The notes beneath the pieces are model-generated. The model saw nothing but the letters and a program-made list of their open reading frames with translations, had not been told where the DNA came from and did no database searches. 64,000 nucleotides of DNA from UBA4093 sp036676455. Its GTDB lineage: Bacteria; Cyanobacteriota; Sericytochromatia; S15B-MN24; UBA4093. Made by a program: the position numbers and the translations under genes. Each line of letters starts with the position of its first letter. Positions within the stretch are counted from its first letter, which is position 1. The stretch is taken from positions 1 to 64,000 of the forward strand of contig JAKFCW010000082.1 of the NCBI GenBank assembly GCA_036676455.1. Direction: 5' to 3'. Positions 7,487 through 16,958 of the stretch are shown in pieces.

Positions 7487-10400
7487 TCTCTTCGCGTCCC
7501 CAGCGCCTCGAAGCCCTCGCGGGCCCTGTTCAGGTGCGCTTGGCGCTCGGGGTCGGCGGCATCCAGATGCCTGCCAAGCGAGGATTGGGCCAGCGCCCGG
7601 TCGAAGGGAAGCCCCAGCGTCTCGCTGAGTGAGAGGCTTTGCCGCCAGAGGCGGATAGCCTTGGCCTTTTTCCCTTGCAGCCATAGCATGCGGCCGCGGT
7701 GGAGCAGGGCGCGCGGCTTCCCGATGGGGAAGATCGCCGCGTACTGCTCCAGCCCCTTGCAGGCCATGTGCGCGAAACGCGCGAGCCTCGCGTCCTCGGG
7801 GGCCTGTTCCCAGAGATCCAGGCAGACTTCCGCCGCCGCGGCATAGCCGTCGAAGCTTGAGACCAGGGTCGGGCGAATCTGCTCCATCAGGGCCAGGGCC
7901 CGCTCGAGCAGATCGCGCGCGCGCGAAACCTCTCCCTTCCTCAAGTTCGCCAGCGCCAGCAGCGCGAAAGGCCTCAGCTGCAGCGACGTGCCGAAGTCCG
8001 GCTGCGAGAGCGCCTCTTCCAGGAAGGCGATCGCCTCGTCCCAGTTCCCCCGCATCAGGGTGCACTGCGCCTCGACCAGGCGACCGATTCCGATCAGCTG
8101 CGAGTCGTTCCGGCGTTGCGCCTCGGCGACCATCTGGGCGCTATCCAGCGCCACGGCGTCGAAGTTTCCGTGGAAGGCTTCCACCAGCCCCATGAAGAAG
8201 CGGATCTCGCTGGTGCGGCGGATGTCGCCCAGCTGACTCGAGATGGACAGGGCCTGGTGGTAGGCCGCACGGGCCGCCTCCCAGCGGCCCATCCCGACAT
8301 CGTAGGTCCCGGTGACGAAGTGCGTCCAGGCCAAGGCGGGCAGGTTGCCCTGCCGCTGCGCCAGGTCCAGGGCCAGCCCGCGGTAGCGTTCGGCGAGCCC
8401 ATGCAGGCGCGCGATGCCCGCCGACAACGCGAGGTTGCCGTAGATGCGCGCCTGGTCCGGCGAGGGCGCCGAGCGCTCGGCCAGATTCAGGCCGCGCAGC
8501 GAGGCATCGATCATGGCGAGCGGATCGTTCGAGAGGTAGTGAATCTGCATCAAACGCCCGTAGGCCAGGGCCGCGACCTTGTGGCGGGGATCCAGAGCCC
8601 TCGAAGTGTCGGGGGGGCGTAGGCGGTGCCGCGCCTGGCGCATGACCTGGCCCAGCAGGCCGAGCAGGCGGGAGGCGCGATTCCGGGGGACGGGGAAGCC
8701 GAGCGAGGAGAGGGTCGCATCGAGCATCCGACGGGCATCCTCGGCGCGTCCCAGGCCGTAGGAGGCCTCGGCTAGCTTCCGCGACCATTCCGCCTGCTGA
8801 AGTGCGTCTCCGTGAGTGGCCTTTCGGCTCACGGCCAGGGCATCCGCCAGGAAAGCGGCCGCTTCCTCGTAGGCTCCGTTATCCAGTGCCTGCTCTCCGG
8901 CGAGACCGAGGTAGACGACGGCCTTTTCAGTCTGCTCGGCGCGGCTCCAGTGGTGAGCCAGGGCCGGGTAGTAAGGCGCCAGGTCCGCGCCGTGGCGTCG
9001 CTCGAGCCATTCCGCCACGGCCTGATGCAGCTGCTGGCGCTGGGAGAAGAGCATGAGGTTGTAAACCACCTCCTGGGTGAGCGCGTGCTTGAACTGACAT
9101 GCGCCGTCGAGGAGGGTGACGAGGTCGAGGGCTTCGAGGGCGTGCAGACATTGCGGCAGGGAGTGGCGGTCGGCCTCGATGGGGTGGACGGCCTTCAGGA
9201 GGTCCAGCGGGAAGGTTCGGCCGATGACGCTCGCGATCTTGAGGGTGAGCTGCTCGGAGAGCGAGAGGCGGTCGATCCGGCTGGTGATGATGCCCTGCAC
9301 GGTGTCGGGCAGGTCCAGCGCGTCGAGATCGGGCGCGTCGGGGTCCAGGGAACACATGCCGTCGACGATTCGCAGGGTGCCCGCGTCGCGCAGGGCGTAG
9401 GCGAGCTGCTCGCTGAAGAAGGGATGGCCCTCCGCCTTGCGGATGATCAGCTCCGCCACGCGCTCGGGCAGGGTTTCCACCCCCAGGCAGCTGCAAACAA
9501 TCGTCCTGATGGCGTCAGGGCCCAGGTGATCGAGGTGTATGCGGGTGGTGGTGGGGGTCTCGAGGATGCGCAGCGCGTCCTCGGGGGGGTTCTCGTCGAG
9601 CGGGCGCAAGGTCAGGAGGATCAGGGCGTTGGGGAGGAACTGGCTGGTGCGGGCGACGAGGGCCCATGAGGCCGAGTCCAGCCAGTGGGCATCCTCGAGG
9701 ACCAGGAGCATGGGGGCGTCCGCCGAGGCCATGTGCAGGACGCGCAGCAGCAGATCGCGGGTATTCGAGATGCGCAGCTCGCCGGAGAGCTGCATGGTGA
9801 TCTCGTTGTCGGGGAGGTCGAGGGGCAGGACCGAGTTGAGCAGTGGCGCCAGGCGCATGGCCTCGGGATCCGGCTGCAGGTGGCTGTAGACGCGTTTCCG
9901 CCAGGCATCCGTGCGGGACAAGGGCTGGGTCAGAGGGGCGGTGGCGTGGTGCAGGGTTTCGAGCTGGAAGAGCTGGGTGAAGATGGGCTGCCAAGCATGG
10001 TAGGGGGTGCCCTTCTCGATGGACTCGCCCAGGCCGACGTAGGCGGAAAGGCCGATGGCCTTGGCCTCCTGAAGGGCGATCGCCGCCAGCTGGGACTTGC
10101 CGAGGCCGGCCCGGCCTTCGAGCACGACGACTCCGCCCGTGCCATGGGCTTTGAGGCTACCCAGGCGCTCACGCAAGAGCCGTGACTCGGCGTCTCTGCC
10201 CACCAGCGCCGTCCGCTGAGGCGCCACCCGGCGCTCTGACTTGCCCAGCGGGCGGTAGACGTCGAGGGGAGCGGCGCGGCCGCGCAGGGTAAGGGTGGTT
10301 GGCGGGCCGAACGCCGCGCGCTCGCTTGCTTCGTGATAGGTGGCAGCGTCGCAGAGCACGTCGTCGGAGGCGGCCTGCATGAGGCGGGCGGCGGTGTTCA

Positions 10401-11514
10401 CGATGTCCCCGATGATGGTGTACTCGCGGCGGCGGGAGTTGCCGATCTCGCCGCAGAAGGCCCGCCCGGTCGAGATCCCGATGGAGCTTTCCAGTCCGCG
10501 GGCTGCGAGGCTCTCCTGGATCTCCAGGGCCACGCGCACGCCTCGCAGGGCGTCGTCCTCGTGAGCCAGGGGGGGCAAGCCGAGGACGGCCACCACGGAG
10601 ACCCCCTTCTCGTCGAGGCTGAGCTTGTTGATGGTTCCCTCGTAGCGCTCGAGGATCGCCTGCAGCGCGTCCGCCGTCTCCTGGGCGTGCTCGAGGGTCG
10701 TGCCCTGGGTCAGGTCCGGCAGGCTGATGAACAGGACGGTCACCTTGCGCAGCTCGGCGAGCCAGCCGCCTTGCTCGGCTCTGACCCGCTCGAGGACCGC
10801 TTCGGGGAGGAATCCCTGCAGCGTCTCTTCGTCGTCTTGGCTCAGGGGCGTGCTGGATAGCGGCCGGGGTGGAAGCCTGCGGCGAATGGCCAGCAGGTGA
10901 TAAGCACCTCCGGGAAGCGGGCGGACGACACCCTCGTCGGCGATCAGCTCGAAGGCTTCGGGGGCCAGGACCACGTCGCCGGGGCTTCCCTGAGGCAGGA
11001 CCGAGCCGAGCTGAGCCACGCCGCGGCCCGAGAAGAGCAGCTCCCAGCGCCGGCGGCGACCTCCGATGCGCGAGAGCATGAGCGAGCCGGCGCCGACGCC
11101 GACGCGCAAGGAAAGGGTGTCTCCGGCCTGGAGGGGGGATTGCCAGCCGGACGCCTGGATGGCGAGGGCGCACTGGGAGGCGCGCAGGCAGAGGGTCGCG
11201 AGGTCCTCGCCGGCCATGTCGGAAGGCCAGAGCGCGATCAGGGCGTCTCCGGCGAAGGTGATCACGTCGCCGCCGTGGGCCTCGACCAAGGCGATCAGGT
11301 GTCCGAAGTAGGAGTTGAGGATGTTGCTGAGGACCTCTTCGCCGGCGGGATGCTGGGAGAGGGTCTCGGCCAGGCGGGTGAAGCCCGAGATGTCCGCCAT
11401 GAGGACGGCCGCCTCGGTGCGGTGCTGGGACGGAGTATGAAGCGGCCCGCCGCGCACGTGGTGGGTGACCCAGGCGGGGACGTAGCTTGCGATCGTGTCC
11501 AGGATTGGCGGCAT
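7483..11514 (-). CDS. Soluble-adenylyl-cyclase-like protein: two cyclase domains, ATPase, TPR
   Basis: 1343 residues with no signal or membrane segment. Cyclase domain 1 (about 34-190) keeps both metal aspartates (LMADISGF and VITFAGDALIALW). Domain 2 (about 255-420) has lost the first (VLFISLPDL) but keeps the GEIGNSRRREYTIIGDIVN and NTAARL region that supplies transition-state residues. This C1/C2 division of labour is that of mammalian soluble adenylyl cyclase. A STAND/AAA-like ATPase follows (Walker A GRAGLGKSQ, Walker B LLVLEDAHWLD, about 450-750), then a long helical TPR-like region to the end. It is probably a cAMP-producing sensor; the ligand is unknown. Confidence 0.88.
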   Translation of the reverse strand: MPPILDTIASYVPAWVTHHVRGGPLHTPSQHRTEAAVLMADISGFTRLAETLSQHPAGEEVLSNILNSYFGHLIALVEAHGGDVITFAGDALIALWPSDMAGEDLATLCLRASQCALAIQASGWQSPLQAGDTLSLRVGVGAGSLMLSRIGGRRRRWELLFSGRGVAQLGSVLPQGSPGDVVLAPEAFELIADEGVVRPLPGGAYHLLAIRRRLPPRPLSSTPLSQDDEETLQGFLPEAVLERVRAEQGGWLAELRKVTVLFISLPDLTQGTTLEHAQETADALQAILERYEGTINKLSLDEKGVSVVAVLGLPPLAHEDDALRGVRVALEIQESLAARGLESSIGISTGRAFCGEIGNSRRREYTIIGDIVNTAARLMQAASDDVLCDAATYHEASERAAFGPPTTLTLRGRAAPLDVYRPLGKSERRVAPQRTALVGRDAESRLLRERLGSLKAHGTGGVVVLEGRAGLGKSQLAAIALQEAKAIGLSAYVGLGESIEKGTPYHAWQPIFTQLFQLETLHHATAPLTQPLSRTDAWRKRVYSHLQPDPEAMRLAPLLNSVLPLDLPDNEITMQLSGELRISNTRDLLLRVLHMASADAPMLLVLEDAHWLDSASWALVARTSQFLPNALILLTLRPLDENPPEDALRILETPTTTRIHLDHLGPDAIRTIVCSCLGVETLPERVAELIIRKAEGHPFFSEQLAYALRDAGTLRIVDGMCSLDPDAPDLDALDLPDTVQGIITSRIDRLSLSEQLTLKIASVIGRTFPLDLLKAVHPIEADRHSLPQCLHALEALDLVTLLDGACQFKHALTQEVVYNLMLFSQRQQLHQAVAEWLERRHGADLAPYYPALAHHWSRAEQTEKAVVYLGLAGEQALDNGAYEEAAAFLADALAVSRKATHGDALQQAEWSRKLAEASYGLGRAEDARRMLDATLSSLGFPVPRNRASRLLGLLGQVMRQARHRLRPPDTSRALDPRHKVAALAYGRLMQIHYLSNDPLAMIDASLRGLNLAERSAPSPDQARIYGNLALSAGIARLHGLAERYRGLALDLAQRQGNLPALAWTHFVTGTYDVGMGRWEAARAAYHQALSISSQLGDIRRTSEIRFFMGLVEAFHGNFDAVALDSAQMVAEAQRRNDSQLIGIGRLVEAQCTLMRGNWDEAIAFLEEALSQPDFGTSLQLRPFALLALANLRKGEVSRARDLLERALALMEQIRPTLVSSFDGYAAAAEVCLDLWEQAPEDARLARFAHMACKGLEQYAAIFPIGKPRALLHRGRMLWLQGKKAKAIRLWRQSLSLSETLGLPFDRALAQSSLGRHLDAADPERQAHLNRAREGFEALGTRRD

Positions 11515-11609
11515 GGGGCCCTTGCGGCAGGTGAAGGGAACGCGAACATTGTACCCGCCGCCTGGCGACTCGTCTCAAGGGCGAGCGGCCGAGACGCGGG
11601 CAAGCATGG

Positions 11610-11654
11610 GCGTTACAATATTAAAACAGCGTTAAAATTATTAGAAACGCGTTA
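11610..11654 (+). promoter_or_regulatory. Three phased GCGTTA direct repeats
   Basis: GCGTTA occurs at 11610, 11629 and 11649, spaced 19 and 20 bp (about two helix turns), in an AT-rich stretch between the divergent cyclase and subtilase genes. This looks like an operator on one DNA face. The 254-bp intergene must hold both promoters. Confidence 0.4.
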
Positions 11655-11709
11655 ACCGGCCGATAAGTCTTGTAACACCAGCTTGTCTGAGACGCCGGCC
11701 TCCGTGTAA

Positions 11710-11728
11710 GGTTTAAATTAAGGTTAAG
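11710..11728 (-). promoter_or_regulatory. Pho-box-like tandem repeat upstream of subtilase
   Basis: On the minus strand CTTAACCT, three bases, then TTTAAACC: an 11-bp-phased pair resembling the cyanobacterial-type PHO box. The same octamer recurs at 40027-40034. Confidence 0.35.
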
Positions 11729-11768
11729 GCTCAAATGACAATTTCCCCTGGGGATCACGGAGGCGGGC

Positions 11769-13073
11769 ATGGTGAATTCCTCGACGATGAAGGCGGCTCT
11801 CGCGGGCATGCTCGCGGTCACGGCCCTCGCGGGCTGCGGTGCCGTCACGCCGGCGGGAACGGGGAAGCTGGCAGTACTTGAGCTGAGTCTCGAGGCCAAC
11901 GCCCAGGTCTATGCCCAGGCGGGCGAGGCCCAGGTGATCATCAAGCGGCGCCCTGGCGTGGCGGGGGCCTTCGACGCGGCCCCCTACGGCCTGCGCTCGG
12001 CGCGCTACGTGGCGGGCCTCGACGTGCAGGTGGCCAGCCTGCCTTCCAGCGAGCTCAAGGCCACCCTCGAGCGGCTGCGCCGCGACCGCGACGTCCTCTA
12101 CGCCGAGCCCGCCGTCAGGGTGAAGGCCTTCGACCTGCCTTCCGAGTCGCACGCCGATAGCAACACGATCGACGCAGCCGAGCCGGAAGCCGTTCACCTG
12201 AATGATCCGCTGTTCCGGCAGCAGTACGCCCCCCAGCTCACCCAGGCGACCGATGCGTGGGCCCGCACGGCGGGCCGCGGCGTGACGGTGGCCATCGTGG
12301 ACACGGGCATCGACCCCGGGCATCCCGACCTGCGGGCGAACCTGGTGGCGGGCTACAACTCCCTGACGCGCACGGCCAACACCCGGGACGACAACGGGCA
12401 CGGCACGCATTGCGCGGGCATCACCGCCGCGCAGGCCGGCAACAACGAGGGCATCACCGGCATCGCCCCGCAAGCCAAGCTCATGCCCATCAAGGTGCTG
12501 GCAGCCGATGGCGGCGGGTCGGATGCCTCGGTCGCCGAGGGCATCGTCTGGGCCGTCGATCACGGCGCGCAGGTCGTCAGCCTCAGCCTGGGCGGCCCCA
12601 CCGAGAGCAAGGTGATGAGGGACGCCGTCGCCTACGCCCTTGCCCGCAGAGCGGTGGTGGTGGCCGCGATGGGCAACGACGGCATCAACGAGCGCAGCTT
12701 CCCCGCGGCGTTCCCCGGCGTGATCGCAGTGGGTGCGTCGGATGCCCGCGACGCGATCGCCGATTTCTCGCAGTGGGGCAACTGGATCTCGGTGGCCGCG
12801 CCCGGCGTGCAGATCCTGTCGACCCTTCCCACCTACCAGGTCGAGCTTAACAACTCCGGCTTCCCGCTGCGCTACGGCGCCATGGACGGCACGTCCATGG
12901 CCACTCCGGCGGTCGCGGGCCTTGCCGCGATGCTCAAGAGCGTCCAGCGCAATGCCACGCCGGCCCAGGTCAAGGCCCGCATCGAGCAGACCGCCGTGCG
13001 CGTGAACAGCAGGAACGGCTTCAACCCGTACTTCGGTTTCGGCCGGATCAACGTCGCGGCCGCCCTGCGCTAA
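11769..13073 (+). CDS. Subtilisin-like (S8) protease lipoprotein
   Basis: 434 residues. The lipoprotein signal has lipobox LAGC near residue 22. A propeptide-like region follows (inhibitor I9 style, about 40-130). The catalytic domain has Asp in VAIVDTGIDPGHPD (about residue 178), His in NGHGTHCAG (about 212) and Ser in GTSMATPAVAG (about 378), so the triad is complete. It is probably exported and membrane-anchored, cleaving proteins in the envelope or outside. It has its own AT-rich promoter region with phased repeats and a Pho-box-like site. Converges with the next kinase gene. Confidence 0.93.
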   Translation: MVNSSTMKAALAGMLAVTALAGCGAVTPAGTGKLAVLELSLEANAQVYAQAGEAQVIIKRRPGVAGAFDAAPYGLRSARYVAGLDVQVASLPSSELKATLERLRRDRDVLYAEPAVRVKAFDLPSESHADSNTIDAAEPEAVHLNDPLFRQQYAPQLTQATDAWARTAGRGVTVAIVDTGIDPGHPDLRANLVAGYNSLTRTANTRDDNGHGTHCAGITAAQAGNNEGITGIAPQAKLMPIKVLAADGGGSDASVAEGIVWAVDHGAQVVSLSLGGPTESKVMRDAVAYALARRAVVVAAMGNDGINERSFPAAFPGVIAVGASDARDAIADFSQWGNWISVAAPGVQILSTLPTYQVELNNSGFPLRYGAMDGTSMATPAVAGLAAMLKSVQRNATPAQVKARIEQTAVRVNSRNGFNPYFGFGRINVAAALR

Positions 13074-13107
13074 AGCGCCCCCCCACCACATACGACCGGT
13101 CCAGAGG

Positions 13108-13905
13108 CTAGGCAGGCCTCGGCGCAGCCAGCGGCAGCGTCGGGGTCTTCTGCCGCTCGGCGTAGACGCCCGCGAGGCTGGAGGGCAGGGTGAAGGTGAA
13201 GGAAGTCCCCTTGCCGAGCTCGCTCGTGACCTGGATGCTTCCGCCGTGGGCCTCCACCAGTTGCTTGGCGATCATGAGCCCGAGGCCCGTGCCGCCCTGA
13301 TTGTGCCGCACCTGGTAGAAGCTCTCGAAGAGCCGTGACAGCGATTCGCGCGGGATGCCGATGCCCGTGTCGGTCACCCGGAACGCGATCCGATCGCCCT
13401 GGGGATGGGCGCTCAGAAGGACCGTGCCCCCTTCCGGCGTGAACTTGAGCGCGTTGGAGAGCAGGTTGTTGAAGATCTGCCGCAGGCGCTGGGGATCGGC
13501 ATGGACCTTTGGCAGGGACGGCGAGGCCTTGATCGTGACCGTGACCTTGCGTTTCTCGGCCAGGGGAGCGAAGGAGTCGGCGATCGCCCGCAAGGCCTCC
13601 TGCGGAGAAACCATGCTCCGCTCCAGCTCCATGCGCCCCTCGTTCAGCTTGACGTAATCCAGGACGTCGTTGACCAGCGACTCGATCTGCTCGGCGCCCT
13701 CTCGGATCTGCCCCAGGTAGTGGAACTGCTGATCGGTCAGGGGACCTGCGACCTGGTCGGCCATCAGCTCCGAGAAGCCGGTGATGATGCAAAGCGGCGT
13801 GCGAAGCTCGTGCACGATCGACGCGAAAAGCGTCTCGGAAGAGAGTCGCATGGCGGGAGGGGGGGCCTCGCGACGAGGCAGAAGATGCGTTAGACGGGTA
13901 ATCAT
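13108..13905 (-). CDS. Orphan cytoplasmic histidine kinase
   Basis: 265 residues from ATG 13905, chosen because GGAGGAGAGA sits just upstream; an upstream in-frame start at 13971 lacks a ribosome site. The H-box is ASIVHELRTPL near residue 35, followed by N-box NNLLSNALKFTPEGG, G1 DTGIGIP and G2 GTGLGLMIAKQLVEAHGG. No sensor or transmembrane segment is present, so it must take its signal from a partner. No response regulator is adjacent. Confidence 0.9.
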   Translation of the reverse strand: MITRLTHLLPRREAPPPAMRLSSETLFASIVHELRTPLCIITGFSELMADQVAGPLTDQQFHYLGQIREGAEQIESLVNDVLDYVKLNEGRMELERSMVSPQEALRAIADSFAPLAEKRKVTVTIKASPSLPKVHADPQRLRQIFNNLLSNALKFTPEGGTVLLSAHPQGDRIAFRVTDTGIGIPRESLSRLFESFYQVRHNQGGTGLGLMIAKQLVEAHGGSIQVTSELGKGTSFTFTLPSSLAGVYAERQKTPTLPLAAPRPA

Positions 13906-14055
13906 CTCTCTCCTCCGGAAACGGGCGCGCGTGCGTTTACCGTTTCGGCGTGCGTTCGTTAAGTTTTGCAAAGCATCCGATTAAATCGTAGCGCGTCCGG
14001 GATCGGAGGGGATTGTGCAAAACGACGAAATTTGCTCTCCCCCGCCCCGGGCGGA

Positions 14056-14613
14056 TCAGGGCTTGCGCAGGTAGACCCTGAGGGTCAAGGAGGCTTGCAG
14101 CTGCTCGGTAGCTTCCTCGGCGGTCGCGATCTCGAAGAGGGCGACGCCGCGCACCGGCTCCGAGGCCTCGAGATCCCCGATGAAGGCCGCGACCGCCTCG
14201 TAAGAGCCCTTCAGGCTCACCTCGACCGTATGGCTCATGAGGGCCCCGTGATCCTCGGCCTGCGGATCCACCTTGGTCTCGACCAGGCGCGCCCCGGCCC
14301 TGGCGGCCTGGCTGGCCAGCAAGCGCTGGATGGCGACCGTGGGGCTCTCGTGGGCCGCCGGTACCAGGGGCGCCAGATGCTCCTCGCTGGGCGCGGGCAA
14401 GGGCGCGCTCTCGCGCGGCGCCAGGGCCGCGGCCAGCTGCGCATGGGCCTGGCGCGTACTCGCCTCGAGATCGCGCGCCCGATTGAGCCGGCTGATCGCC
14501 GGGTCCACCAGCAGCATGGTGATCAGCACCGCCTCGACGAAGAACGCGAATCCCAGCAAGAGTCGGCGATCGCGCCGCGACAAGGTCACTCCCGGCTGCT
14601 GCGCGCGCGTCAT
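14056..14613 (-). CDS. pilO: Type IV pilus inner-membrane protein PilO-like
   Basis: 185 residues. A short cytoplasmic N-terminus is followed by one membrane helix (LLLGFAFFVEAVLITMLL, about 17-37), a coiled coil (about 38-75) and a ferredoxin-like C-terminal domain ending VYLRKP. This is the PilO/GspM layout; PilO pairs with PilN to link PilM at the inner membrane to the PilP-PilQ complex. Its start overlaps the stop of the PilMN gene by four bases, and it is the last gene of the minus-strand pilus operon. Confidence 0.75.
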   Translation of the reverse strand: MTRAQQPGVTLSRRDRRLLLGFAFFVEAVLITMLLVDPAISRLNRARDLEASTRQAHAQLAAALAPRESAPLPAPSEEHLAPLVPAAHESPTVAIQRLLASQAARAGARLVETKVDPQAEDHGALMSHTVEVSLKGSYEAVAAFIGDLEASEPVRGVALFEIATAEEATEQLQASLTLRVYLRKP

Positions 14614-16034
14614 GGCCGGAACCTCCCCTGCGGCGCAAAGGCGGCCTCCAGCCGGAAGCGATGGACGCGCTCTCCCTCGTACTCCGCCTCCGCCAGCTGC
14701 GGCACGGCGATCGCCGAGAGCGATCGCGACTCACCCAGCGCCTGCGCCAGTTGCAAGGGGCCCTCCTGCGACAGGGAATACCCCTCGATCACGAGCTGGG
14801 ACTTCCCGTCGAGCGTCGTGCGTGAAAGCCAGACGTCGTGCGGGGTCACCTCCTGGAAGCGGCCGAACAGGGAGACGACCGCCTCCGAGCGGGTCAGCGC
14901 CTCGCGCAGGACCGCCTCGCTGTCCGCCCCGGTCTCGCGCGGGGCGAGGCTAGCCTGCATGGCCGCGATCTCCGCTTGCAGGCGATCCGCTTCGCCCTGG
15001 TGCATCCGCGCCTCGCGCGTCAGCGCACCCTCGATCCCCAGCCCCACGAGCAGCATCGCCGCGAAGGCCGCCGAGATCCAGACCGCACGCGAGACCGGCG
15101 CTCGCTCGGGCTTGAGGCGATCGCGCCGCAAGTCGAAGGCGAAGGGCCGCTGAGCGGGGCCGTAGCGTCGCGCCCCGCGCATGGTCAGGCTGACGCCCCG
15201 GGCATCGCGAACCTCCAGCGTCTGCGGGCTCTGAGCGGGCGGCAGCGGCATCGCCGCCGCCAGCGCCTCCGGCACCCCCACGAGCACCCATTCCGCCGCT
15301 CCCAGCGAAACCAGGCTGCGCTGCAGGTCGAGACTGGCCTCCGCGATCGCGACCGGATCGCCGGCCCCCAGCGCCGCCGAGTCCACGTAGAGGGTCCGCC
15401 AGGTCTGCAGGGCGTCGCCGTTCCAGGTGCTGACGTGAAGCTGGCGCGGGAGGGCCTGGACCAGTCCGACGGCCTCCGATGCCGGCGCCGTCTTGAGGTC
15501 CACCAGGCCCCGCAGCATCGCCAGCGACGCGGGCTCGATGCTCGTGATCGCGATGCGCTCGGCGGCGAAGGCCTCCGCCACGCGCTCGAGGTTGTCCCGA
15601 CGCACCGCCGCCAAGAGCACGGTCACACCCTCCTCGTCCGAACCGAGCACGCTGAAGTCCGTGGCCACCTCTGCGCCTGCGAAGACCCGGTAACGCTCGG
15701 CTTCCGAGCGAACCGCCAGGTCCAGCTCCGCTTGAGAAGGCACGAAGGGAATCGGCAGCGTGACGGTCCGGACCAGATGGCCATCCAGCGCCAGGTGTGC
15801 CCGCCGCACGCGGCGCCCCAGCAGCGCGACCGCCTCCCGCACGGCCTGCCTCAGGGCGTCGGAATCTTGAAGCAAGCAGCTCGCCGGATCGCTTTCGTTC
15901 TCCGGAGCCATGACCCCCGGCGGCAGGGGAACGCGGACCGGCGGGACGGACTCGTCGCCGCCAGCCAACTCCAGCCCCTCGGGAGTCAGGACGAAGGTGT
16001 AGCGCGCAGGAGACAGGAACGGAAGATGAAGCAT
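14610..16034 (-). CDS. PilM-PilN fusion protein
   Basis: 474 residues. Residues about 1-260 form an actin-like PilM domain (DGHLVRTVTLPIPF and TSIEPASLAMLRGL are the recognisable segments). This joins a PilN-like half: one membrane helix (AVWISAAFAAMLLVGLGIEG, about 320-340), a coiled coil and a ferredoxin-like domain (DVWLSRTTLDGKSQLVIEG). PilM and PilN are usually separate genes, with a PilN N-terminal peptide docking in the PilM groove; here they are covalently joined, as in GspL of type II secretion. It sits directly upstream of pilO. GspL is the main alternative label. Confidence 0.75.
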   Translation of the reverse strand: MLHLPFLSPARYTFVLTPEGLELAGGDESVPPVRVPLPPGVMAPENESDPASCLLQDSDALRQAVREAVALLGRRVRRAHLALDGHLVRTVTLPIPFVPSQAELDLAVRSEAERYRVFAGAEVATDFSVLGSDEEGVTVLLAAVRRDNLERVAEAFAAERIAITSIEPASLAMLRGLVDLKTAPASEAVGLVQALPRQLHVSTWNGDALQTWRTLYVDSAALGAGDPVAIAEASLDLQRSLVSLGAAEWVLVGVPEALAAAMPLPPAQSPQTLEVRDARGVSLTMRGARRYGPAQRPFAFDLRRDRLKPERAPVSRAVWISAAFAAMLLVGLGIEGALTREARMHQGEADRLQAEIAAMQASLAPRETGADSEAVLREALTRSEAVVSLFGRFQEVTPHDVWLSRTTLDGKSQLVIEGYSLSQEGPLQLAQALGESRSLSAIAVPQLAEAEYEGERVHRFRLEAAFAPQGRFRP

Positions 16035-16040
16035 GCAGGG

Positions 16041-16958
16041 TCACCTACGAAGGATGCGAAGCTCGACGAGATAGGGATTCCGGAAGAAAACGTCGTCAGG
16101 GGAATACAGCGCCATGGTACCGAGCAAGGGATTGGGCATGGAGTTGTCGAACTGCACCACCACCTGCACCTGGTCAAACGCGGCGATCGGGACCGAGGTC
16201 CCCAGATCGTCGGGAAGGTCCTTCTGGTGGTCCTGCCACTTCACGTCACCGATCCAGAACTGCTTGATCGGATTGCTGGTGACGGGCACATTCCACGCGA
16301 ACTGGATGTACCTCACGTAGGTCGGCTGATCCGAGTGGTTGCGAAGGGCAAAGGTGACCATCTTCCCCACCGAGTTGTCCATGACGATGTCCTCGCCGCC
16401 ATCCGGGGCCACGACCTCGAGGGTCTCGGATCGAGGGTTGCCGCGCAGGGCGGCGGAAATCCCCTGCAAGGCTTGATCGCTGACCCCCTGCCGGGCGCGA
16501 AGGCGGACGTCGACCAGGTCGACCCGCCGCATGGCGTCCGCGACGGCGGTCTCGACGCCCGCCTCCGAGTAGAAGCTGAAGCGTCCGCTCGATACCTCGA
16601 AGGTCTGCGGGTCCACCAGGTCTTCCCAGCTCGAAGGCACGGAGGAGGCCGCGCTGGAATCCCCGCGCTGCAGCCTTCCTGCGGCGATCCGGTAGGTCAC
16701 GTGGTGCTGATCGGCATGCTGTAGGACGACCATCGCGGGGCCGGGCGCGCCGACGACGGCGACGGCCTCGCGGACATCCGAACTGAAGCGGCGCAGGAGC
16801 GTGGAGAGTTCCTGCTGAGCGGCCAGCGACAGTCGCGCCTCGCGCTCCAGAGAGGCGCCGCGGATCGCCATCGCTCCCAGCGCCAGGCCCAGACCACCCA
16901 GCAAGGTCATGGCGATGGCCAGCTCAACCAGGGTCAGGCCCCGCTGGGCGCGCCGCAT
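16041..16958 (-). CDS. Minor pilin/pseudopilin, PilW-like
   Basis: 305 residues. The N-terminus has a prepilin cleavage site and hydrophobic helix (QRGLTLVELAIAMTLLGGLG): cleavage after Gly and Glu at position +5, as required by PilD. A long C-terminal beta-rich domain suits a PilW/GspJ-type minor pilin that primes pilus assembly at the tip. The ATG at 16958 overlaps the preceding stop (TGATG). Confidence 0.75.
   Translation of the reverse strand: MRRAQRGLTLVELAIAMTLLGGLGLALGAMAIRGASLEREARLSLAAQQELSTLLRRFSSDVREAVAVVGAPGPAMVVLQHADQHHVTYRIAAGRLQRGDSSAASSVPSSWEDLVDPQTFEVSSGRFSFYSEAGVETAVADAMRRVDLVDVRLRARQGVSDQALQGISAALRGNPRSETLEVVAPDGGEDIVMDNSVGKMVTFALRNHSDQPTYVRYIQFAWNVPVTSNPIKQFWIGDVKWQDHQKDLPDDLGTSVPIAAFDQVQVVVQFDNSMPNPLLGTMALYSPDDVFFRNPYLVELRILRR

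Noticed and set aside
11724..13091. 455-residue minus-strand frame
   Set aside because: Exactly antisense to the subtilase, whose catalytic triad is intact; the composition is that of a shadow frame.
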